DNA of 64,000 nt from Acinetobacter colistiniresistens (GTDB lineage Bacteria; Pseudomonadota; Gammaproteobacteria; Pseudomonadales; Moraxellaceae): NCBI RefSeq assembly GCF_024582815.1, contig NZ_CP102099.1, positions 1,364,001 through 1,428,000 of the forward strand, in the 5' to 3' direction. The notes beneath the pieces are model-generated. The model did no database searches. It saw only the letters and a list, made by a program, of their open reading frames with translations, and was not told the origin of the DNA. Made by a program: the position numbers and the translations under genes. Shown here piece by piece: positions 36,835 to 45,737 of this stretch (the stretch's first letter is position 1; each line of letters starts with the position of its first letter).

Positions 36835-38079
36835 ATGACAATCTCTAAATCTATGATTGTTTCCTGTTTATCCGTTCTCTCATTGAGTCTTTTCACACAA
36901 CATACTCAAGCAGCTTCTTCCGCATTTGATCCAAATGGTCAATGGCTGTTTGGTGATTGGAACGGTCAACGCACTGCGTTGCAAGAACAGGGTTACAAAT
37001 TTTCTGCTGATTACACTGGTGAATTTGCAGGGGTTTTAGATTCTAAACAACACTCAAGCCATGGCAGTGAATTCACTGGGCAGTTGGCTTTAGGTACTCA
37101 TTTCGACCTGAATAAAATTTTAGGTTGGCAGGATACTGAAGCCCAAATCACGGTAACCTATCGTGATGGTCAGTCTTTGTCTCAAACTGCAGATGCCTTA
37201 CAAGGACATCTTAGTTCTGCGCAAGAAGTCTGGGGGCGTGGTCAAACATGGCGTTTAACTGACCTGTGGATCAAGAAGAAATTTTTAGATCAGGCTTTGG
37301 ATATCAAAGTGGGTCGTTTCGGCGAAGGTGAAGATTTCAATAGCTTTGACTGTGATTTCCAAAACTTGGCCTTATGCGGTTCTCAGGTGGGTAACTGGGT
37401 TGGTGACCAATGGTATAACTGGCCAGTAAGCCAATGGGCATTGCGTGTCAAATACAACTTGCAACCAGACCTATACGCACAAATCGGGGCATATGAATAT
37501 AACCCTGAAAACTTGCAACGTGGCAAAGGTTTTAACCTGAGCACAGATGGTTCACGTGGCGCGATTATTCCAGCAGAAGTGGTCTGGACTCCAAAATTGA
37601 GTGCGCAGTCTTTACCAGGCGAGTATCGTTTTGGTTATTACTATAGTACTGCTGATGCTGCTGAAATTGAAAATCCTGCCAGAACCGGACATAAACAGGG
37701 TGGCTGGTTTACAGCGAAGCAGCAGCTCACTCGCCATGATGGTCAGTCTGATCGTGGTTTAACGGGCTTTGTGAATATTACAGTTCACGACTCGAAAACC
37801 AATTCGGTTAAAGACATGCAAAATGTTGGTTTAATCTATAAAGGCCCATTTGATCAGCGCCCTAAAGATGAACTTGCTTTGGGTGTCGCGCGTATTCATG
37901 CCAACGATAAAAATAATGGTTTACTGGATGACGAATATAACACCGAGTTGTATTACGGCATTCATGCGACCAACTGGTTGACCATTCGTCCAAATATTCA
38001 ATATGTCCATCATGTCGGTGCACTGAAAGATGGTGATAAGACTTGGGTTGGCGGGATTAAGTTCCAAACCATTTTCTAA
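36835..38079 (+). CDS. oprB: OprB-family carbohydrate-selective porin
   Basis: 414 residues. Sec signal peptide (MTISKSMIVSCLSVLSLSLF..., cleavage after TQA). Mature start FDPNGQWLFGDWNGQRTALQEQGY is the family's typical opening; later VGRFGEGEDFN, RVKYNLQPDLYAQIGAYEYNP, and the last residue is Phe preceded by a beta-strand, as in 16-strand porins. Lies just upstream of gcd, so it probably delivers glucose and other sugars to the periplasmic dehydrogenase. The name oprB is by family. Confidence 0.9.
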   Translation: MTISKSMIVSCLSVLSLSLFTQHTQAASSAFDPNGQWLFGDWNGQRTALQEQGYKFSADYTGEFAGVLDSKQHSSHGSEFTGQLALGTHFDLNKILGWQDTEAQITVTYRDGQSLSQTADALQGHLSSAQEVWGRGQTWRLTDLWIKKKFLDQALDIKVGRFGEGEDFNSFDCDFQNLALCGSQVGNWVGDQWYNWPVSQWALRVKYNLQPDLYAQIGAYEYNPENLQRGKGFNLSTDGSRGAIIPAEVVWTPKLSAQSLPGEYRFGYYYSTADAAEIENPARTGHKQGGWFTAKQQLTRHDGQSDRGLTGFVNITVHDSKTNSVKDMQNVGLIYKGPFDQRPKDELALGVARIHANDKNNGLLDDEYNTELYYGIHATNWLTIRPNIQYVHHVGALKDGDKTWVGGIKFQTIF

Positions 38080-38093
38080 TTTCGATATTCGGG

Positions 38094-38139
38094 CAACTTT
38101 GCAGCGTGAGGCCAGACATGGGTGAGATCTGCAAAGTTG
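38094..38139 (+). promoter_or_regulatory. Inverted repeat in the oprB-gcd gap
   Basis: CAACTTTGCA (38094-38103) and TGCAAAGTTG (38130-38139), 26-base loop, no T-run. A second inverted repeat CCATAAAAA/TTTTTATGG follows at about 38158-38189. These could make a partial terminator or an mRNA stabiliser that sets unequal porin and enzyme levels. Confidence 0.55.
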
Positions 38140-38219
38140 TTGTGATTTGAACTCGACCATAAAAACAGACCTTTTTTGCTTTTTATGGATCCAAAATATA
38201 AAAGATGCAAGGTGATCTT

Positions 38220-40625
38220 ATGAATCAATCTGCTTCAAAATCTGGGCTTAGAACATTGACGGTGGTGATTATCGCCCTCATTGCATTGTTCTTGCTGATT
38301 GGTGGTATCTGGCTCGCAGTAATTGGTGGGTCTTTTTATTATGTGATTGCAGGCGTACTGTTACTGGTTGTAGCAGTACAACTTTATAAACGAGCGTCAG
38401 GGCCTTTATGGGTCTATGCTGGATTGATGTTAGGTAGCGTTGTTTGGGGTGTTTGGGAAGTTGGAACCGATTTCTGGGCACTGGCACCGCGTCTTGATAT
38501 CCTCGGCATTTTGGGGTTGTGGTTACTGGTACCTGCGGTAACGCGTGGTATTGATAATCTCAGTTCGAGTAAAGTCGCGCTATCATCGACTTTAGCGATT
38601 GCGATTGTGGTGATGGTGTATTCGATCTTCAATGATCCACAAGAAATTAATGGGGTGATTCAAACACCTCAGCCCGCACAAGCGAAAGCAGTGGAGGGTA
38701 TCGCACCTGAAGATTGGCCAGCATACGGTCGTAGTCAGGGTGGTGAGCGCTACTCGCCATTGACACAGATCAATGATAAAAACGTTAAAGATCTAAAAGT
38801 AGCTTGGACATTGCGTACTGGCGATTTCCGTACTGAAAATGATTCGGGTGAAACCACCAATCAGGTCACACCAATCAAGATTGGCAATAACATGTTTATG
38901 TGTACGCCACATCAACATTTGATTTCAATTGATCCTGCGACAGGTAAGGAAAAATGGCGTTTTGATCCGAAACTCAAAGCGGATAAAACTTTTCAGCATT
39001 TAACTTGTCGTGGTGTGATGTACTACGATGCGGCCAATACCACTGAATTTGCAACCAGTTTACAGGCGAAAAAGTCGAGTTCAACTGAGTGTCCGCGTAA
39101 AGTATTTGTACCTGTGAATGATGGCCGTTTAGTTGCTGTGAATGCAGATACAGGTAAGGCATGTTCTGACTTTGGTCAAAACGGTGAAGTAAACTTACAG
39201 GAATTCATGCCATACGCCTACCCAGGTGGTTATAACCCGACTTCTCCAGGTGTGGTTTCTGGTACAACTGTGGTGATTGCTGGTTCTGTAACGGATAACC
39301 ATTCGAATAAAGAGCCTTCAGGTGTCATCCGTGGTTATGATGTCAACACGGGTAAGTTGTTATGGGTATTTGATACAGGTGCAGCTGATCCAAATGCAAT
39401 GCCTGGTCAAGGCACAACGTTTGTACATAACTCACCTAATGCTTGGGCGCCGCTTGCCTATGACTCAAAACTGGATATCGTCTATGTACCAACAGGCGTC
39501 GGTACACCAGATATCTGGGGGGGTGACCGTACTGAGTTGAAAGAGCGTTATGCCAACTCAATGCTGGCGATTAATGCAACGACAGGTAAGTTGGTCTGGC
39601 ACTTCCAAACCACACATCATGATTTGTGGGATATGGATGTACCATCACAACCTTCATTGGCCGATATTCAAGATAAATCAGGTCAAACAGTCCCTGCGAT
39701 TTATGTATTGACCAAAACAGGGAATGCCTTTGTTTTAGATCGTCGTAATGGTCAGCCGATTGTACCGATTACAGAGAAACCTGTTCCGCAAACGGTGAAA
39801 TGGGGTCCTCAAACCAAAGGTGAGTTTTATTCAAAAACTCAACCGTTCTCTGACTTCGATTTAGCACCAAAAGACAAATTGACGGATAAAGACATGTGGG
39901 GTGCCACCATGTTTGACCAGTTGATGTGTCGTGTGAAATTTAAAAGTTTGAACTATGATGGTATTTATACGCCACCTTCTGAAAACGGAACTTTAGTATT
40001 CCCTGGTAACTTGGGGGTATTTGAGTGGGGTGGTATGTCTGTGAATGCGGACCGTCAGGTTGCAGTCATGAACCCGATTGGTTTACCGTTCGTAAGCCGT
40101 TTAATTCCAGCAGATCCAAATCGCCAAGCGGTTGCACGTGGTGCTGGTACGGAGCATGGCATGCAACCGATGTATGGCACGCCATATGGTGTGGATATCA
40201 GCCCGTTCCTTTCCCCATTAGGTTTGCCATGTAAACAACCAGGCTGGGGCTTTGTTGCTGGTGTGGATTTAAAAACCCATGAAGTGGTCTGGAAAAAACG
40301 TATTGGTACCATCCGTGATAGCTTGCCAACATTATTCCAATTACCACCAGTGAAAATTGGTGTGCCTGGTTTAGGTGGTTCGATTTCGACTGCGGGTAAT
40401 GTGATGTTTGTTGGTGCAACACAAGATAACTATATTCGCGCATTCAATGTTTCAAATGGTGACAAGTTATGGGAAGCACGTTTACCTGCGGGTGGACAAG
40501 CAACACCAATGACTTATGAAGCCAATGGCAAACAGTATGTGGTGATTATGGCGGGTGGACACGGTTCATTCGGCACCAAAATGGGTGATTATCTCGTGGC
40601 TTATGCATTGCCAGATAAGAACTAA
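38220..40625 (+). CDS. gcd: Membrane-bound PQQ-dependent glucose dehydrogenase
   Basis: 801 residues from ATG 38220 (AAGGTGATCTT upstream). Five N-terminal membrane segments (about 12-145) anchor a periplasmic eight-bladed PQQ propeller that begins with EDWPAYGRSQGGERYSPLTQI. Trp-docking motifs, PQQ/Ca-region residues and the blade signature GVGTPDIWGGDRTELKERYANS and FQTTHHDLWDMDVPSQP are visible. It oxidises glucose and other aldoses to lactones, passing electrons to ubiquinone. In Acinetobacter this enzyme is classically studied and depends on PQQ, whose synthesis genes are not in the window. Functionally linked to the porin upstream. Confidence 0.97.
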   Translation: MNQSASKSGLRTLTVVIIALIALFLLIGGIWLAVIGGSFYYVIAGVLLLVVAVQLYKRASGPLWVYAGLMLGSVVWGVWEVGTDFWALAPRLDILGILGLWLLVPAVTRGIDNLSSSKVALSSTLAIAIVVMVYSIFNDPQEINGVIQTPQPAQAKAVEGIAPEDWPAYGRSQGGERYSPLTQINDKNVKDLKVAWTLRTGDFRTENDSGETTNQVTPIKIGNNMFMCTPHQHLISIDPATGKEKWRFDPKLKADKTFQHLTCRGVMYYDAANTTEFATSLQAKKSSSTECPRKVFVPVNDGRLVAVNADTGKACSDFGQNGEVNLQEFMPYAYPGGYNPTSPGVVSGTTVVIAGSVTDNHSNKEPSGVIRGYDVNTGKLLWVFDTGAADPNAMPGQGTTFVHNSPNAWAPLAYDSKLDIVYVPTGVGTPDIWGGDRTELKERYANSMLAINATTGKLVWHFQTTHHDLWDMDVPSQPSLADIQDKSGQTVPAIYVLTKTGNAFVLDRRNGQPIVPITEKPVPQTVKWGPQTKGEFYSKTQPFSDFDLAPKDKLTDKDMWGATMFDQLMCRVKFKSLNYDGIYTPPSENGTLVFPGNLGVFEWGGMSVNADRQVAVMNPIGLPFVSRLIPADPNRQAVARGAGTEHGMQPMYGTPYGVDISPFLSPLGLPCKQPGWGFVAGVDLKTHEVVWKKRIGTIRDSLPTLFQLPPVKIGVPGLGGSISTAGNVMFVGATQDNYIRAFNVSNGDKLWEARLPAGGQATPMTYEANGKQYVVIMAGGHGSFGTKMGDYLVAYALPDKN

Positions 40626-40645
40626 TTTCATTTAGAAATTATCCG

Positions 40646-40675
40646 AAAAAGCCTAGATTCGTCTAGGCTTTTTCT
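40646..40675 (+). terminator. Rho-independent terminator of gcd
   Basis: AAAAAGCCTAGA / TCTAGGCTTTTT, stable TTCG tetraloop, T-run. Confidence 0.92.
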
Positions 40676-40761
40676 TTTTGTGGCAATTAGATAGGCTTAT
40701 CAATAAAACCGTTATTAAATATGCAAAAAAAGCATTTTGTTGATGAATGAAAGCTCGCTAT

Positions 40762-40790
40762 GCTAGTCGCCTTTATAATGAATGACTAGC
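40762..40790 (+). promoter_or_regulatory. Putative -10 box inside a small palindrome upstream of cysI
   Basis: TATAAT at 40773-40778 is flanked symmetrically by GCTAGTC (40762-40768) and GACTAGC (40784-40790). A repressor or activator binding both arms would cover the -10. No good -35 was found, which would fit an activator-dependent promoter. Confidence 0.5.
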
Positions 40791-40798
40791 CATACGCC

Positions 40799-42442
40799 AT
40801 GTATTTATATACGGATTTCGATCAACAGCTGATTAACCAACGTGTTGCTCAGTTTCGCGATCAAACAGAACGCTATTTAGCAGGAAAATTAACAGAAGAC
40901 GAATATCGTCCATTACGTTTGCAAAATGGTCTGTATGTGCAACGTTATGCGCCTATGCTCCGTATCGCTGTGCCGTATGGCTTGATGAATACCAAACAAC
41001 TTAGAAAAATTGCTGAAATTGCGACTGAATATGACCGTGGCTATGCGCACGTTTCAACGCGTCAAAATATTCAGTTGAACTGGCCTGCATTAGAAAATGT
41101 CCCTGATATCCTTGCTGAACTGGCAACGGTACAAATGCATGCCGTACAAACCTCAGGTAACTGTATCCGTAATACTACGACTGACCAGTTTGCAGGTGTA
41201 GTTGCGGGTGAAATTGCGGATCCACGTCCGACCTGTGAATTGATTCGTCAGTGGAGTACCTTCCATCCTGAATTTGCCTTTTTGCCACGCAAGTTCAAAA
41301 TCGCGGTTTCGGCTTTAGCAGAAAAAGACCGTGCTGCCACAGCATTCCATGACATCGGTGTTTATCTGGTGCGTAATGATGCAGGCGAAATGGGTTACAA
41401 AATTATGGTGGGTGGTGGTTTGGGGCGTACCCCGATCATTGGTAGTGTGATCCGTGAATTCTTGCCACGTGAAGATTTGATTGCTTATTTGGAAGCAACT
41501 TTACGTGTGTATAACTTGCATGGCCGCCGTGATAACAAATACAAAGCACGTATCAAAATTTTGGTGAAAGCTTTAACACCAGAAGTATTTGCACAAAAAG
41601 TGGAAGCTGAGTTTCAGCACACACGCGAAACATTAAAGATTCAACCTGAAATCTTGAAAAAATTGGATGAAGAGTTCACTCCATTTGCTTATCAAGATTT
41701 AGAAGATCAAGATTTCACAGCTTTGTTTGCCGAACATCCGAAATTCAAACAATGGTTTAACGTTAATACCAATGCACATAAAGTCAAAGGCTATCGTATT
41801 GTGACGATTTCCTTGAAGCGTGCCGGCGTTGCTCCTGGTGATGTCACCACTGAAGAAATGAACTTAATCGCAGATTTAGCCGATAAGTATACCTTTGGTG
41901 AGTTCCGTACCACCCATGAACAAAATATTTCGTTGGTTGATGTACCACAAAAAGATTTATTTGAATTGTGGCAAACGCTTGAACATCACAACATGGCGCG
42001 TGCGCATATTGGCTTTATTACCGATATTATTTGCTGTCCAGGTGGCGACTTCTGCTCATTGGCCAATGCCAAATCAATTCCGATCTCGGAAGCGATCAGC
42101 CGCCGTTTTGAAGATTTAGACACGATCTATAATTTAGGTGAACTGGATCTAAACATTTCTGGCTGTATGAATGCTTGTGGTCATCACCATGTCGGCAACA
42201 TTGGTATTCTCGGTGTGGACAAAAAAGGTGCTGAGTTTTATCAGATCACGCTGGGTGGACATGCTGATCATGATGCATCATTAGGGGATATCCTAGGCCC
42301 ATCTTTTGCTGCAGATGCTGTACCTGATGTGATTGATGAAATCTTGAATACCTACCTTGACTTACGTAATGAAGGTGAGCGCTTTATTGATACTTACCGC
42401 CGTGTCGGCATTCAACCATTTAAGGAGCGTGCTTATGCTTAA
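40799..42442 (+). CDS. cysI: Sulfite/nitrite reductase hemoprotein subunit
   Basis: 547 residues. Two ferredoxin-like/siroheme half-repeats: PLRLQNGLYVQRYAPMLRIAVPYG and the reductase arginine/lysine surfaces, then SGNCIRNTTTDQFAGV. The 4Fe4S/siroheme cysteines are in CCPGGDFCSLANA and NISGCMNACGHHH (C-x5-C ... C-x3-C). It probably reduces sulfite to sulfide with six electrons for cysteine synthesis. The start of the DUF934 gene overlaps its end by eight bases, a partnership seen with CysI-type reductases. Nitrite reduction cannot be excluded. Confidence 0.9.
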   Translation: MYLYTDFDQQLINQRVAQFRDQTERYLAGKLTEDEYRPLRLQNGLYVQRYAPMLRIAVPYGLMNTKQLRKIAEIATEYDRGYAHVSTRQNIQLNWPALENVPDILAELATVQMHAVQTSGNCIRNTTTDQFAGVVAGEIADPRPTCELIRQWSTFHPEFAFLPRKFKIAVSALAEKDRAATAFHDIGVYLVRNDAGEMGYKIMVGGGLGRTPIIGSVIREFLPREDLIAYLEATLRVYNLHGRRDNKYKARIKILVKALTPEVFAQKVEAEFQHTRETLKIQPEILKKLDEEFTPFAYQDLEDQDFTALFAEHPKFKQWFNVNTNAHKVKGYRIVTISLKRAGVAPGDVTTEEMNLIADLADKYTFGEFRTTHEQNISLVDVPQKDLFELWQTLEHHNMARAHIGFITDIICCPGGDFCSLANAKSIPISEAISRRFEDLDTIYNLGELDLNISGCMNACGHHHVGNIGILGVDKKGAEFYQITLGGHADHDASLGDILGPSFAADAVPDVIDEILNTYLDLRNEGERFIDTYRRVGIQPFKERAYA

Positions 42443-42920
42443 TACAACGCTACAAGTGCTGTTTAAAGATGGCACGATTGCTGACAATAGCTACCAAATC
42501 ATTACCGAAGAGGGCGTTGTTCCACAGGGGGATGTGGTGCTTACAACGGCACAGTTGGATCAATTAGCACATGTACAAGGTAAGAAGGCGTTGTACATTA
42601 CTGTTGATGATTCACCTGAAACACACCAATTTCCATTAAATGAACTGGATGCGATCTTTATTGAGTTTGCAGGTTTCAATGATGGTCGTGGTTATTCATT
42701 TGCTGCTTTATTACGTCGCCAAGGTTATCAAGGTGAGTTACGAGCGGTCGGTGATATCTTTAAGGACGTTTTAAACTATTTAAAACGTTCTGGCTTTGAC
42801 ACTTTTGTGGTGAAAGAGGGTAAGGATATTCATGAAGCGGCTGCAGGGCTTCAGGACTTTACCAACCCTTATCAAGCTTCAACTGCTGTGCCACAGGCAA
42901 GTTATCAAACTGGTGCGTAA
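42435..42920 (+). CDS. DUF934 family protein (sulfite reductase partner)
   Basis: 161 residues from ATG 42435; AAGGAG seven bases upstream fixes this start. The family core is GFNDGRGYSFAALLRRQGYQGELRAVGDIFKD and LKRSGFDTFVVKEGKD. Genes of this family nearly always follow cysI in proteobacteria and are thought to serve its electron supply or assembly. No cysteine cluster is present. Translationally coupled to cysI and followed by a terminator. Confidence 0.9.
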   Translation: MLNTTLQVLFKDGTIADNSYQIITEEGVVPQGDVVLTTAQLDQLAHVQGKKALYITVDDSPETHQFPLNELDAIFIEFAGFNDGRGYSFAALLRRQGYQGELRAVGDIFKDVLNYLKRSGFDTFVVKEGKDIHEAAAGLQDFTNPYQASTAVPQASYQTGA

Positions 42921-42932
42921 AGAGATTGAAAC

Positions 42933-42964
42933 AAAAAAAGCTGAACTTTGGTTCAGCTTTTTTA
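42933..42964 (+). terminator. Terminator of cysI-DUF934
   Basis: AAAAAAAGCTGAAC / GTTCAGCTTTTTT with a TTTG loop. Confidence 0.9.
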
Positions 42965-42975
42965 TTTGATGCAGA

Positions 42976-43419
42976 TTATTCATCTAACTGGCAATTGATC
43001 ATCCATTTAATTCCAAACTGATCGGTAAAAGCGCCATAAAGCGCACCCCAGAAGGTCTTTTCGAGTGGCATTTCAATTTGGCCATTCGCAGACAAAGCAT
43101 CAAATAGTCGTTGCGCTTCATCCAACTCATCCGGGTCAAGATTGATTGAAATATAGTGATTTGTACCTTGGGTAAAGACACTGTTGGGAGCACAGAACTG
43201 GTCATTGGTATCAGATGCCATCAATACGGTAAATTCATTGATGGGTAAGGACACATGTAAAATTAAATTTTTATCGGCTTCTGATAGGCTAATACCTTCA
43301 GTCGGTGGCATATCACCATAACGACTAAGCATGGCAAATTCACCACCAAACACAGATTTATAAAAGTTAAATGCTTGTTCTGCTTGTCCTTTGAAATTTA
43401 GATAATGATTGAGTTGCAT
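42976..43419 (-). CDS. VOC-family protein (PhnB/3-demethylubiquinone-type)
   Basis: 147 residues. N-terminal YLNFKGQAEQAFNFYKSVFGGEF is the PhnB-like subgroup opening; FWGALYGAFTDQFGIKWMINC closes it. The VOC beta-alpha-beta-beta-beta fold is typical of metal-dependent dioxygenases, lyases and binding proteins; metal-ligand residues are incomplete, as common in this subgroup. Function unknown. Has GGGGGACTCC-like upstream sequence with GGAG near the start. Confidence 0.88.
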   Translation of the reverse strand: MQLNHYLNFKGQAEQAFNFYKSVFGGEFAMLSRYGDMPPTEGISLSEADKNLILHVSLPINEFTVLMASDTNDQFCAPNSVFTQGTNHYISINLDPDELDEAQRLFDALSANGQIEMPLEKTFWGALYGAFTDQFGIKWMINCQLDE

Positions 43420-43505
43420 GGGGGACTCCTTGTTGTTTTTTTATACAATGCATAACTTATCGGGATTTTAGCAATGGATGCATTATTTTTTGTAATCCCA
43501 AACCT

Positions 43506-43535
43506 AAAAAATCCTGCATTACGCAGGATTTTTTG
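43506..43535. terminator. Bidirectional terminator-like hairpin
   Basis: AAAAAATCCTGC / GCAGGATTTTTT with loop ATTAC, just past the thiolase stop on the minus strand. Confidence 0.85.
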
Positions 43536-43553
43536 AACAAATTGAAAAATTAT

Positions 43554-44729
43554 TTAGATCAATTCAATTGCGACCGCAGTTGCTTCACCACCACCGATAC
43601 ACAGTGCAGCAACACCTTTCTTACCACCTGTACGTTTAAGGGCGTGAATCAATGTCAGGATGATACGAGAGCCTGTAGAACCAACAGGGTGGCCCAATGC
43701 ACAGGCACCGCCATTGATATTGACTTTTTCAGCATCTAATTTGAAATCATCGATTGGGCACATGGTGACCATCGCAAAAGCTTCATTGATTTCCCATAGA
43801 TCGACGTCTTGCGCATCCCAACCAGCTTTGTTCAATACTTTTTGAATTGCACCTACAGGAGCAATGGTAAATTCAGAAGGGTGCTGTGAGTTTGAAGCAG
43901 TTGCAATAATTTTTGCCAAAGGCTGTAAACCACGTTGCGTTGCAACATCGCTAGATGTTAACACCAGTGCAGATGCACCATCCGAGATTGAGCTTGCGTT
44001 TGCGGCGGTAATGGTTCCGTCTTTTGCAAAAGCGGGTTTAAGTGATGGAATCTTGTCAATTTTTGCACTTAATGGTTGTTCATCCTGATCAATCACCACG
44101 TCGCCTTTACGTGTCGAAACGGTAACAGGTACGATCTCATCCTTAAAGTAACCTTCAGTAATGGCCTTTTGTGCGCGTTGCAAAGAACGAATCGCAAAAT
44201 CATCCATTTGTTCACGTGTATAGCTGCGTTTATTGGCCATATCTTGGGCAAATGAGCCCATTAAACGACCTGTTTCCGCATCTTCTAAGCCATCAAGGAA
44301 CATATGGTCTTTAATTTCACCATGGCCCATACGATAGCCAGCACGTGCTTTAGGTAATATATACGGTGCGTTGGTCATTGATTCCATACCGCCCGCAACG
44401 ACGATTTCTGCACTGCCAGCCTTGATCATATCAGTTGCTTGCATCACGGCTTTCATGCCAGAACCGCAAAGCTTGTTAATAGTGACTGCACCGGTAGAAT
44501 CTGGTAGACCTGCTTGACGCATGGCTTGACGTGCAGGGCCTTGTTTTAAACCCGCTGGTAAAACACAACCCATGATTACTTCTTCTACATCGGTTGGTTG
44601 TAGGCCAGAACGAGCAATTGCTTCTTTAATTGTTACTGCACCTAGTTCTGGTGCTGTTACACCTGAAAGTGCACCTTGGAAGCCGCCCATTGCTGTACGA
44701 GCGCCGTTAACGATTACGATGTCAGTCAT
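43554..44729 (-). CDS. Acetyl-CoA acetyltransferase (biosynthetic-type thiolase)
   Basis: 391 residues from ATG 44729, which has GGAGACACATC upstream. Nucleophilic Cys in NKLCGSGMKAVMQATDM (about 88), GGMESMTNAPYILP, the His motif NINGGACALGHPVGSTGS and Cys in AALCIGGGEATAVAIELI. It condenses two acetyl-CoA molecules or cleaves acetoacetyl-CoA. Single gene, not in the beta-oxidation operon at 28-31 kb, so a role in acetoacetate/PHB or leucine-type degradation is possible. Confidence 0.95.
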   Translation of the reverse strand: MTDIVIVNGARTAMGGFQGALSGVTAPELGAVTIKEAIARSGLQPTDVEEVIMGCVLPAGLKQGPARQAMRQAGLPDSTGAVTINKLCGSGMKAVMQATDMIKAGSAEIVVAGGMESMTNAPYILPKARAGYRMGHGEIKDHMFLDGLEDAETGRLMGSFAQDMANKRSYTREQMDDFAIRSLQRAQKAITEGYFKDEIVPVTVSTRKGDVVIDQDEQPLSAKIDKIPSLKPAFAKDGTITAANASSISDGASALVLTSSDVATQRGLQPLAKIIATASNSQHPSEFTIAPVGAIQKVLNKAGWDAQDVDLWEINEAFAMVTMCPIDDFKLDAEKVNINGGACALGHPVGSTGSRIILTLIHALKRTGGKKGVAALCIGGGEATAVAIELI

Positions 44730-44839
44730 GATGTGTCTCCACACTTATAATTTATAAAAATGTTCCAAACTTAAGCAGTATAGTAAAAAAAGCATCTGAA
44801 TAAAGTGTTTTACCTATTTTAGGCTAGACTGAAGAGTTT

Positions 44840-45355
44840 TTAGCAACGCGATAACTTTTCGAAACGTATATTACCCATTCGGCTTAACATAATTTTCGTA
44901 TGATAGTTTGGAGAGGTTGAGCAATAGATGAAACTGCCGTTGGATGCTAGAGGAAGACCATTGCTGGATTGAAATATAATAGAATCGGGGGTATTGCCAA
45001 ATGCTCTATAGCTTAAATGACCATATTTATGGTTGAGTGCAATTGTAAATAACAATGTTTCCTCTGCATCTCGTTGTCTATTCCGATTGCTATCAATAAA
45101 TCCAATAAAACCTTTATTCCAGTCATGATCACAATGAATCTCATCTGAACTTGGGCACAGCATCACATTTTGATGATGAAGTTGTGCATCCGTTTTTGCT
45201 TTTTGTATATGAATTGTGAGGATTCTTTTAAGGTAGGCAGCTTCGTTTGAGATCATAATTTCACGGAAATAGGGGACTGCAAAGGTGGCAAGAATGGCTA
45301 AAACTCCAAGCGTGATGATTAATTCGATTAGAGTCAGTCCATGGAATTTAAACAT
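44840..45355 (-). CDS. Type IV minor pilin-like protein (GspH/FimT type)
   Basis: 171 residues from ATG 45355. Very short leader MFKFHG before the prepilin site: cleavage after Gly and then LTLIELIITLGVLAILATFAVPYF, with Glu5. The C-terminal part (SSDEIHCDHDWNKGFIGFIDSNRNRQRDAEE ... LPLASNGSFIYC) is the usual GspH/FimT head, with two or three cysteines. No other pilus genes are nearby, so it must rely on pilus machinery elsewhere. A start 39 bases upstream is less likely. Confidence 0.88.
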   Translation of the reverse strand: MFKFHGLTLIELIITLGVLAILATFAVPYFREIMISNEAAYLKRILTIHIQKAKTDAQLHHQNVMLCPSSDEIHCDHDWNKGFIGFIDSNRNRQRDAEETLLFTIALNHKYGHLSYRAFGNTPDSIIFQSSNGLPLASNGSFIYCSTSPNYHTKIMLSRMGNIRFEKLSRC

Positions 45356-45737
45356 ATTATCTCTTTGTGTTTTTATTAAATTTTTGATTAACAAATACTT
45401 GGATTGATTTTTTATAATCCAGAACAGGATCGGTAATAAAAATATTACTAATAAATTAATTAAGAAATACTAAATCGCAAGCTTTAAAACCATAATTCAT
45501 CCCAATATTAAATGGGAATTGAAAATTTACTGAACTACAACGGAAATTGTAAGAAATTTTGTCAATAATTTACGAGGTTAAAGTTATCAAGCACTTGGAA
45601 AATTCATCAAGTGTTTGTATGATTCAAAGTGAAGTGAATAGCTTAAAAAATAATACTGTTGGACATTCGTGTTCTCAGGACGAAAAATCATAGGCTAAGC
45701 TTACACAACAAACAATTGTTATCTCTGGAGGATATCC
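45356..45737. other. Intergenic region pilin-ompA copy 1
   Basis: 382 bases, AT-rich, no ORF. Right half contains the ompA copy 1 promoter; the left half holds the divergent pilin promoter, not identified. Confidence 0.6.
45595..45623 (+). promoter_or_regulatory. Promoter of ompA copy 1
   Basis: TTGGAA (45595-45600), 17-base spacer, TATGAT (45618-45623). CACTTG/CAAGTG arms overlap the -35 and spacer. The same layout precedes ompA copy 2. Predicted transcript start near 45630 leaves a leader of about 108 bases. Confidence 0.75.
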
